The position numbers were made by a program, and so were the translations under genes. Under the pieces are notes generated by a model, which searched no databases, was not told where the DNA came from, and saw nothing but the letters and a program-made list of their open reading frames with translations. Shown one piece after another: positions 56,249 to 64,000 of a stretch of 64,000 nucleotides of DNA; position 1 is the stretch's first letter, and every line of letters begins with the position of its first letter. Source of the stretch: Antilocapra americana (lineage: Eukaryota > Chordata > Mammalia > Artiodactyla > Antilocapridae); NCBI GenBank assembly GCA_007570785.1, contig ML660777.1, positions 10,744,243 through 10,808,242 on the forward strand. The letters are read 5' to 3'.

Positions 56249-57690
56249 TTGTATATTCTTGCCTCCTTTGTCAAAGATAAGGTGTTCATAGATGTGTGGA
56301 TTTACCTCTGGGCAATCTCTTTAACAAGTGGTGCTGGGAAAACTGGACAGCCACTTGTAAAAGAATGAAACTAGAACACTTTCTAACACCATACACAGAA
56401 ATAAACTCAAAATGGATCAAAGATCTAAACATACAACCAGAAACTATAAAACTCCTAGAGGAAAACATAGGCAAAACACTCTCTGCTATAATCCAAAGCA
56501 GGATCCTCTATGACCCATCTCCTAGAATATTGGAAATAAAAGCACAAATAAACAAATGAGACCTAATTAAAATGAAAAGCTTTTGCACAACAAAGGAAAC
56601 TAAAAGCAAGGTGAAAAGGCAGCCTTCACGATGGGAGAAAATAATAGCAAACGAGGCAACGGACAAACAATTAATCTCAAAAATATACAAGCAACTCCTG
56701 CAGCTCCATTCCAGAAAAATAAACGACCCAATCAAAAAGTGGGCCAAAGAACTAAACAGACATTTCTCCAAAGAAGACATAAAAATGGCTAACAAACACA
56801 TGAAAAGATGCTCAACATCACTCATTATCAGAGAAATGCAAATCAAAACCACAGTGAGGTACCACTTTACACCAGTCAGAATGGCTGCCGTCCAAAAGTC
56901 TACAAACAATAAATGCTGGAGAGGATGTGGAGAAAAGGGAACCCTCTTACACTGTTGGTGGGAATGCAAACTAGTACAGCCACTATGGAGAACAGTGTGG
57001 AGATTCCTTAAAAAACTGAAAATAGAACTGCCATAAGACTCAGCAATCCCACTGCTGAGCATACACACCGAGGAAACCAGAATTGAAAGAGACACATGTA
57101 CCCCAATGTTCATCGCCGCATTGTTTACAATAGCCAGGACATGGAAGCAACCTAGATGTCCATCAACAGACGAATGGATAAGAAAGCAGTGGTACATATA
57201 CACAATGGAATATTACTCAGCCATTAAAAAGAATTCATTTGAATCAGTTCTACTCAGGTGGACGGAACTGGAGCCTATTATACAGAATAAAGTAAGCCAA
57301 AAAGAAAAACAAAAACATGTTAGTATACTAACGCATATATATGGAATTTAGAAAGATGGTAACAAGAACCCTGTATGCGAGACAGCAAAAGAAACACAGA
57401 TGTATAGAACAGTCTTTTGGACTCTATGGGAGAGGGCAAGAGTGGGATGATATGGGAGAACGACATTGAAACATGTTAATTATCATATGTGAAATCAATC
57501 GCCAGCCCAGGTTTGATGCTCAGGGCTGGTGCACCGGGATGACCCAGAGAGAGGGAATTGGGAGGGAGGAGGGAGGGGGATTCTGGAAGGGGAACATATG
57601 TATACCCATGGCAGATTCATGTCAATGTATGGCAAAACCAACACAATAATGTAAAGAAAATTTTTTAAAAATTAATTAATTAATTTAAAA
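56249..57690 (+). mobile_element. L1 with short 5' inversion (second twin-primed copy)
   Basis: 56249-56313 is L1 ORF2 in reverse (TTCTTGCCTCCTTTGTCAAAGATAAGG...TACCTCTGGGC). From 56314 the L1 runs forward: [100 protein letters not shown], then the 3' UTR with a G-rich tract and an A/TTAA-rich tail. In L1 coordinates the outer end of the inverted part lies about 10 bases before the forward start, as in twin priming with a small loss. Target duplication AAAGAATATTTGCA (56235-56248) and AAAGAGTAATTGCA (57691-57704), 12 of 14 identical. Stops at 56557 and 57034 make it inactive. The 231-codon minus frame is a shadow. Confidence 0.95.
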
Positions 57691-57704
57691 AAAGAGTAAT
57701 TGCA

Positions 57705-58255
57705 ACATGTGGCAAAATTGATGTGACGCATTTCAAGAGCATTAAAAAAGCAAATATCTCTGGCTGAGGAGGTAGGGCTAGTGGAGAGTCAGGCAAAGTT
57801 TCACTGAGAAAATAAGAGCTAGCTTAAGCCTTAAAGGATAAATAGGACTTTAGTAGATAGGGAAGAGTATTCAGAACAGTCTTGTCCAAAGGAAAATCAT
57901 TTTCAATATGTGTTAGAATTCTTGTCATTGATGGTCACAGACTATATAACTTGCAAGTCAACTTGGCTTGAATCGAAAGATGGGTAGATCTGTTTTCAAG
58001 AATAATTTGATCTGGGACTCAACCTTATCCTGATTCTGACTGCATTTTCCTATGACCCTTTCAGCTCTGCATTCTTTCATTTTCTGCTCATGGAATCAAA
58101 ATGACAACAACAGTTCCAGATCTCTTGTCTGTACCCACCATTTTCCAGGAGAAATGTAGCAAAAGTTTTAGAATTCATATTTGTTCATTAGAATTGATTG
58201 GGTTATATACGCATCTCTGAATTTATTATTTAACTGATGAAAAAAAATATATATA
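57705..58255. other. Single-copy stretch, no gene seen
   Basis: No repeat family recognised. Short AT run at 58240-58256. Confidence 0.4.
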
Positions 58256-58303
58256 TGGCTTCCCTGATAACTCAGTTGGTAAAGGATCCACCTGCGATGC
58301 ATT
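58256..58303 (+). mobile_element. Isolated Bov-t head fragment
   Basis: GGCTTCCCTGATAACTCAGTTGGTAAAGGATCCACCTGCGATGCA is the first about 45 bases of a Bov-tA SINE with no body behind it. Confidence 0.85.
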
Positions 58304-58394
58304 AATACACGTCCCTTCAGCCAATCTGGAACTATATCTCAAACTAGAAGTAAACCAATCCCATCTAATCACATGGAGAGTTAAGTTCCTCAAG

Positions 58395-58575
58395 TGAAAG
58401 TGAAAGTCACTCAGTCATGTCCGACTCCTTGTGACCCCATGGACTATATAGTCCATGAAATTCTCCAGGCCAGAATACTGGAGTGGGTAGCCTTTCCTTT
58501 CGCCAGGGGATCAAACCCAGGTTTCCTGCATTGCAGGTGGATTCTTTACCAGTTGAGCCACCAGGGAAGTCCCAG
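58395..58575 (-). mobile_element. Bov-tA SINE
   Basis: Complement of Bov-tA with a GAAAGTGAAAGTCACTCAGTC tail extension and a TTGAGCCACCAGGGAAGTCCC head. Perfect target duplication GTTCCTCAAG at 58385-58394 and 58576-58585. Confidence 0.96.
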
Positions 58576-58585
58576 GTTCCTCAAG

Positions 58586-59492
58586 AAAATGTCAAAATAT
58601 TGTTGCCAGGAAGGGAGGGATGGATGATGGGAAGATAGGTAACAATATTCTCTGTAAAAGGGCTGGAAAGTGTTTTAGGTGTGATCTATCATGTAATTGG
58701 AAGATTTATAATTTGTAATTGGAGAGTAGGGAGCATTTGGAAGTGTAGCCACTAAGGAGAATGAAAGGGAGGCAGGACTCCTAATGAGAAAGGCAATGCT
58801 GTATTAGTTAAACACTAAGCCACTGGAACAAAAATCCCCAAAACTGCAGTGTCTTAAAGAAAACAGAAATGATTCAGGTAACAACCCTGAGGAAAATGAT
58901 GTCTTTGTTCCATGTGGTCATTCAGAGATTGGCTCCCTTCCTTTTTTTGTTATTAATATTTTACATCTGCTGGGGTATTAACCTTTACATGCCCTTGAAG
59001 CTGGGTCATGGTCATATCCATGTTTCATCTCATGAGACAGAGAATGAGGAAGGACAGGGGAGCAATTTCCTCTTAAGTAAGTGTACCTATCACTCCAGCT
59101 CATTCCATTGGTAAGAATTCAGTTTTGTCCACAAGGTCACAAGCGGGCTAGGAATACGATTCCAACTGGGGTTCAGGTGTGACATGTGTATCCAGGAAGA
59201 AGGAGAGAATGGATCTGAGAGGCAAAGAACGATTTATGACAGATGCTAAAAAGTCTGGTGGAATTATAGGGTAAAGAAAGGCGTCGCATGAGATGATCAG
59301 ATTCAGGTTGAAAACATTTCCTTTGGGTGTGACAGGGGGACTGAAGTAAGAGAACCACCAGCTAAGAAGGTGTTGCTGTCAGGCAAACGTGCGATACTGA
59401 AGGCCTGAGACAAGGTTCCCTTAGAGATAAAATAAAAGAAGTCAACGACATGACCTCAAAGACCTTTTCCAGTCTTTGAATCTGTCTTCTAG
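58586..59492. other. Mostly unrecognised; ancient repeat at 58820-59140
   Basis: ACAAAAATCCCCAAAACTGCAGTGTCTTAAAGAAAACAGAAATG, then TTTGTTCCATGTGGTCATTCAGAGATTGGCTCC and a ATTCCATTGGTAAGAATTCAG-type end, resembles the same kind of old mammalian repeat as 24536. The rest has no gene. Confidence 0.5.
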
Positions 59493-59690
59493 GTCAGTGG
59501 TCCCTAATCTTTTCGGGAAAGGGACTGGTTTCATGGAAGACAATTTTTCCATGAACTGGGGAGAGGCATGCTTTTTATGATGATTCAAATGCATTATATT
59601 TATTGTGCACTTTATTTCTATTATTATTACATCAGCTCCACCTCAGATCATCAGGCATCAGATCCCAGAGGTTGGGAATCCTTTCTCTAG
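59493..59690 (+). mobile_element. hAT-like non-autonomous DNA transposon
   Basis: The left end GTCAGTGGTCCCTAATCTTTTCGG and the right end GAGGTTGGGAATCCTTTCTC are imperfect inverted repeats of the 'caggggtccccaac' type. Internal ACTGGTTTCATGGAAGACAATTTTTCCATG and TTATATTTATTGTGCACTTTATTTCTATTATTATTACA are characteristic. An internally deleted copy with no coding capacity. Confidence 0.65.
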
Positions 59691-59804
59691 GCTATGAGTA
59701 ACTGCTCATTGCCATGGACCTAAGCAAAATTTAAAAACGTGTGTTTACGCATGCACATGTGCTCCGTAAGTATTAATAAAATACCAAATGGTGTTGGGAG
59801 CATG

Positions 59805-60031
59805 GGCTTCCAAGGTGGCGCTAGTGGTAAAGAACCCGCCTGCCAATGCAGGAGACTTAACAGACTTGGGTTCGATCCCTGGGTTGGGACAATCCCCTAC
59901 AGGAGGCCACAGCAAATCACTCCAGTATTCTTGTCTGGACAATCTTATGGATAAGGGAGTCTGGCAGGCTGTAGTCCATAGCGTCGCAAGGAGTTGGACA
60001 TTACTGAAGTGACTTAGCACGCATGTACACA
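59805..60031 (+). mobile_element. Bov-tA SINE
   Basis: Head GGCTTCCAAGGTGGCGCTAGTGG, B-box-like GGGTTCGATCCC, BovA body and CTGAAGTGACTTAGCACGCATG tail. Perfect 13-bp target duplication TGTTGGGAGCATG at 59792-59804 and 60032-60044. Confidence 0.97.
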
Positions 60032-60109
60032 TGTTGGGAGCATGCACAGAGCCATTCCTGTCACATGATAGGTTAAAGAACATCTAATTTCCTCTATTTA
60101 CACTGAGAC

Positions 60110-60305
60110 ACATAATTGAAATAGAGTGTTATCAGAGTGGGACTTGCCCAGACTCAGCCACTGTTTAGCCTGGGGCAGAAGACTTATCTCTCCAACCTGT
60201 AGTTTCTTAGTATATAAGCAGGGAACTAACACTCTGTGAAAGTGTGTGGGAATCAATGAAATAACCTGTGTGAGGGTCAGGTGCTCAATAGGAGATACTG
60301 TTATG
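60110..60305 (+). mobile_element. MIR fragment
   Basis: GGCAGAAGACTTATCTCTCCAACCTGTAGTTTCTTAGTATATAAGCAGGGAAC, then ATGAAATAACCTGTGTGAGGGTCAGGTGCTCAATAGGAG, in MIR order on the plus strand. Confidence 0.65.
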
Positions 60306-61136
60306 CATCCCTTTCTGTCCAATGTGTGTATGTAAATTTGCCTTTGTCCTTATGAACAACCTCTCCATGCTGAGCTCAGAGGGAAAGAGAAAAGATTTTT
60401 TTTTTTTCCATCTAGAGGTTATGTTCTCTGGACTGGCCCTCCTTCGTAACTCAGGCTCATTACTCTTAGGGTGCCTGGTGACTGAAGATCCACAAGCTAC
60501 TTGCAGCTGGCAGAGGTACCACATTAGAAATTCATTTTTTCCTGTCATAATAACAAAGTGCAGAGCGGCAGGCCGGCCATAGTTTCGTATGGGAAAACCC
60601 ACAGAAAAGCACAGCTGAAAGAAGCTGTGCTTTTCTCCGATATTTCTTGTCAGGGAGAACCATCCTCAAAGGGAAGGGGGGAAAAAAAAAGGAAAGAGAA
60701 AAAGAATAAAGTCCCTGTTGAATTTGGCTGTCTCATTTCTAGGGACAAAATGGCTCTGCCTTCCCATCCTCTTTGCATGCTTTTTGCTGAATGATACCTA
60801 GTCTGGACTCCTAGAAAGCGGTTAAATTGACAGCCTTCCACTTCAACGGCTTGTCTTAGCCTGTCATCAGCAGCTCAGATAACTAAACCTGCTGTTGTCT
60901 TGATTTGCCCTTGGAAAAATTTTCTAAGAAATAAAATTCCTGGGGTCATTGCTTAAAACCTCAGTGTGGCAATTTAACTGATGGAAATGAAGAGAAACTA
61001 GGTTTTTGTCTTTTTCAGAACAAATTACGGAATGTTAAGTGGGTATGTATGCTCATTTGCAACTTTGGCCAAACATCAGGAAATTAAGATGAAATCCAGG
61101 ACCTGTGAACCTAGTTGCTTTGGGTACTGATGGTGT
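60306..61136. other. Single-copy stretch, no gene seen
   Basis: Overlapping short frames and an A-rich run at 60681-60705. No domain or repeat recognised. Confidence 0.4.
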
Positions 61137-61590
61137 TCAGGACATGATGCCCCAGAATGTGGCCTCTTGGCATGTTGAATACTTTAAGCTGAAGGAGTGG
61201 GAGAGAAGCAAGGGGTCCTTGTGAGTTCCCTCTGCCCTTCTCCCCTGATGCAGATCATAAATCCTCATGCAAGAAGTGTCCTCTCTATACCCAGAGGAAA
61301 GGAGCATTTTTACCTTGAAAGACAAAAATTCTCACAAACGAGCCTTGCTGTTTCCCCAGTTTACTCCTTAACCTATCACATTGCTCCACAACTGTCTACC
61401 ATCAAGCCTCGCATAAAAATACACAGCTCTGTTTCTCTGTGTCTTCATTTCCTGATGACTGCTCTCATGTCACACAAAATGCAAATACATTTGTTTGCTT
61501 TCTTCCTATTAATCGTTCTTTGTCAGTTGAATTTTCAGACTCAAGCAGAAACCCTAAGAAAGCTGAGGAAAACCTTTTCCTCCCCTACAG
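61137..61590 (+). mobile_element. LTR-like repeat, copy B (old retroviral-type solo LTR)
   Basis: Same repeat as 48933-49395. Shared blocks are GGCATGTTGAATACTTTAAGCTGA, GATGCAGATCATAAATCCTCATG, TTGCTCCACAACTGTCTACC, GTGTCTTCATTTCCTGATGAC and GTTGAATTTTCAGACTC. It ends near TTTTCCTCCCCTACA at about 61590, a CA-type LTR end. The 167-codon plus frame 61197-61700 runs through it and has no retroviral or cellular domain. No internal genes or partner LTR are visible close by. Confidence 0.7.
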
Positions 61591-61737
61591 TGGCTTCCTT
61601 ACCAGTGAGTAATGTTTCCCTTAAAAATACATGCTATGATGTGGGGGCAAATGATTATAAAAATGTAAGAACCAGGTTAACAAGTCAAATAGCTCTATAA
61701 TGCCTTTTGACACAAACACAACTCGATGATGAAAAAC

Positions 61738-61937
61738 ACCCAGTTGCTAAGTTGTGTCCAGCTCTTTGCCACTCCAAGTTCTATAGCCCACCAGGCTCCT
61801 CTGTCCATGGGATTTCCCAGGAAAGAATACTGGAGTGAGGGGCCACTTCCTCCTCCAGGGGAATCTTCCCGACCCCATCCCTTGTGTCTCCTGCATTGGC
61901 AGGCGGATTCTTTACTACTGTGCTATATGGGAAGTCC
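61738..61937 (-). mobile_element. Bov-tA SINE
   Basis: Complement of Bov-tA, from CCCAGTTGCTAAGTTGTGTC to CTACTGTGCTATATGGGAAGTCC. No clear target duplication. Confidence 0.93.
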
Positions 61938-62078
61938 AGGCCCCTTGGGGGAATGTTAATGAGGTCAGGGTCCACGATACTCTCAGGAGCCCACAAAAAT
62001 CTATTACATTTCCTAAAAGGAGAAAAAAAGTTGACACATTTATTTTGGTGGGAGAGGCCACAAAGGCAAAAGTGTGCC

Positions 62079-62099
62079 GGGGGTGGGGTGGGGGGGGGT
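62079..62099 (+). repeat. G-run tract
   Basis: GGGGGTGGGGTGGGGGGGGG offers several G runs, with potential for a quadruplex on the plus strand. Confidence 0.7.
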
Positions 62100-62458
62100 G
62101 CATGAAAGAAACCATGTGGCCCTGAGAGGAGGTAGACTTTAAACACAAAATATAAAAATGAAAGAAGATAAAATTTGTAAACTTTTAAGTAGGGTATTGT
62201 ATTTAGTAATTTTAGTCCACAGTGAAATCTGATGATTTAAATGCAAAAACAGTTTAGATTTCCACAGATCGATGAACTTTTTGGATGTTTTCATTTTCAA
62301 CACCAAATGCTAATATTAATCTAATTTGTATCTTCTTTTGTTAGAATAAGTCTGCACGAAGTCCTTTTACTCTGTCATATTACCCACTTCTCAGTTCTCC
62401 TGACACCCTGAGATCCTTTATTAGGATGAACTAATACCTCAGGGTTAGTCTCTGGCAT

Positions 62459-62660
62459 AGGGCTTCCCTGGTGGCTCAGATGGTGAAGAATCCGCCTGCA
62501 ATTACAGGAGACCTGGGTTTGATCCCTGGGTTGGGAAGATCCCCTGGAGAAACAAATGGCAACCCACTCACTCCCCTGTTCCTGCCTAGAGAATTCCGTG
62601 GAGAGAGGAGCCTGGCAGGCTACAGTCCATGGGGTCACAAAGAGTAGTGACTAACAGTTA
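62459..62660 (+). mobile_element. Bov-tA SINE
   Basis: Head GGGCTTCCCTGGTGGCTCAGATGG through CATGGGGTCACAAAGAGTAGTGACTAACAG. Missing part of the usual tail; no clear target duplication. Confidence 0.93.
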
Positions 62661-63079
62661 ACTCACTGTCTCCGGTGTGCAAGGTCGACCAGCAGGGGCT
62701 GCTAGAGAACAAATCAGACCCTATGTTTCCGCAGGGGAAGTGGACGAGCATGAGTAAATCCTCTGAGAAAACTAAATACAGCCTTGGTTGGCAGTCAGGG
62801 CTTCGAGATCCCACACAACAAAAGAGGTCTAATTTATTGTGCAGAAATGAGTCATTCTGGGCTTAGAGATTAAGAAACAAGCATAAATGGTTGTCCTTGT
62901 TTTTGAAGTTTCTGTGTCTTGGTGAATTGTACGTGGACTTTAGCTCTTAGAGCTCCATCAAGCTGGGTTCCTTCTGTGGACCGAAGGACTGACAAAGTCT
63001 AAATAAGAAAGGGAAGGAGTTTGGCTGATTCTCCACTCTCTGAAACGAGCCTGAAGCCCTTCTCCTGATGAAATGCTGG
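62661..63079. other. Single-copy stretch, no gene seen
   Basis: No repeat or gene recognised. Confidence 0.4.
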
Positions 63080-63960
63080 GTGTCGGACTGCTTTTGTGTT
63101 TCCTTTGAGACTATTTTTAAGGACATGCGTGCTCAATCATTAAGTAGTATCCAGACAGCAAGATTTAATTTTGAACTCTAGCCTGGCTTAGAGAATAACT
63201 TGCTGAAAGATTCTGGTAGCCACGAACAAATGGAATCTTCAGACAAGATCTATGTTTTCTTCCTAATAATTTCATTAAGTGCTGCGGGGGGGCGCAGCTG
63301 CCTGGTAACAATTCTAGGCAGCCATCGGCAAATCCGCGGTCACTCAGTTAAATAGCCAGTTTCAAGAACTCTGTCTTAAAGGGGCATTTGCTGTCTTGCT
63401 GCTGCCTATTGTGCTAAGGAGGTTTTCGGGGCGGGGTGGGGGAGGGGAGTTGAGGGGAGGGGGTTGTGCCTGGCGGGGGTTGGGGGGAGAAGGTTGGCCC
63501 GATTGTAAATGTTTTGAATTTAAAAGACACCCAAATTCATTAAATGTGTGAAATGATGGGAAAAAAAGTGTGAAATTGTAACAGTCGGTTTGTAGTTGAT
63601 TAATAGAAATCTCTTCTAACAATCCCCAGAACCTTCCAGGGGTCATTGGAACAGAGCAGCTGTAGAGACAGCAGGAGTGATTTTGACACTACCCAATGAG
63701 GGTTGTGCAGAGTTCCAAACAAGTGGGCAGAGTCCCATGCACTCTGCACTTTCCTCGGCCACTCATAGATGATTGGCTGCAAGGTCAGATTAATATGCAG
63801 ATCAGCCAGCAAGGTGCTGCTTTGCTCTGGGTCTTGGAGAGGCTTATTTTTAAGATACATTATGGTTTCATAAAGAATGAATCACTTGGAATAAACTGGC
63901 CACTTTGGACCCAGGTACCTGCTCAGGGCCAGTCTGATTTCTGAACTTGAGCATCTGTGC
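63080..63960. promoter_or_regulatory. Candidate conserved non-coding region with G-rich core
   Basis: Repeat-free to the end of the window. It contains a CpG-bearing patch (GGCGCAGCTGCCTGG, CATCGGCAAATCCGCGGTCAC) at 63289-63345 and a G-rich tract at 63428-63490. Beyond lies an AT/octamer-like segment, ATTAATATGCAGATCAGCC (63789-63807), with TATTTTTAAGATAC at 63845-63858. Short frames lack domains. Regulatory role is inferred from texture. Confidence 0.35.
63428..63490 (+). repeat. G-quadruplex-prone tract
   Basis: At least eight runs of four or more G within about 60 bases (GGGG-C-GGGG-T-GGGGG-A-GGGG and so on) on the plus strand. The strongest quadruplex candidate of the window. Confidence 0.8.
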
Positions 63961-64000
63961 CATAAGCAGAGATTCATAATTTGATGTGTGGCAGCGACTT

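Noticed and set aside
56508..57203. 231-codon minus-strand frame
   Set aside because: Antisense shadow of the forward L1 ORF2 C-terminus.
48933..61590. A single provirus bounded by two LTRs
   Set aside because: The copies differ too much for paired LTRs of one insertion, and the interval holds SINEs, L1s, BovB and unique DNA without retroviral genes.
61197..61700. 167-codon frame as a gene
   Set aside because: Most of it runs through the LTR-like repeat and it has no domain content.

Overview
The window is mammalian nuclear DNA from a ruminant, most likely a bovid. The case rests on repeat content: RTE-type BovB LINEs, many tRNA-headed Bov-tA and Bov-A2 SINEs, CHR-type SINEs, ruminant-type L1s and a mariner with short terminal inverted repeats, on top of an older mammal-wide layer (MIR, L2, MER5A, old L1, LTRs). 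I find no intact protein-coding gene, no tRNA or rRNA gene and no CRISPR array. Almost every open frame is a shadow of a transposon or a chance frame in low-complexity or GC-rich DNA.

Layout. 1-240 is the edge of a GC/CpG-rich block that continues off the left end. 241-3400 is unremarkable apart from a (GA)n tract. 3410-5460 is a CpG island with a TATA-box match near 4090 and a donor-like CAG|GTAGGA at 5450; it is the only credible promoter-like region. 5461-11597 is mostly single-copy with old MIR, MER5A and L1 pieces and a perfect 20-bp inverted repeat at 9271-9311. A 5'-truncated BovB fills 11598-13577. 13578-19400 holds scattered MIR, BovB tail and SINE copies. 19440-20400 and 21330-21800 are repeat-free and look like constrained non-coding DNA.

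22300-33480 is a stack of nested elements. A BovB (27203-30038) is split by a young 5'-inverted L1 (28142-29995) with a 15-bp target duplication. It abuts two BovB 5'-region pieces in opposite orientations (30040-31485). After about 490 bp of AT-rich DNA comes a near full-length mariner (31978-33481) that carries its own SINE. 33482-39660 is AT-rich with old L1, MIR and SINEs. 39685-40845 is a 5'-truncated processed pseudogene of DCAF13 interrupted by a CHR SINE. 42500-43080, 46080-46340, 47990-48520, 51840-52370 and 63080-63960 are further repeat-poor stretches that read like developmental non-coding elements. Two copies of one LTR-like repeat lie at 48933-49395 and 61137-61590, and a second 5'-inverted L1 lies at 56249-57690.

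Together this looks like a gene-poor intergenic region or a large intron. One CpG island with TATA-like and donor-like signals sits at the left, followed by islands of possibly regulatory single-copy DNA separated by successive waves of retroposons. There is no operon-like or multi-gene system. The clearest mechanistic stories are the nested insertions, two independent twin-primed L1s, and the retrocopy. I cannot name the locus from sequence alone, and statements about conservation are inference that an alignment would have to test.
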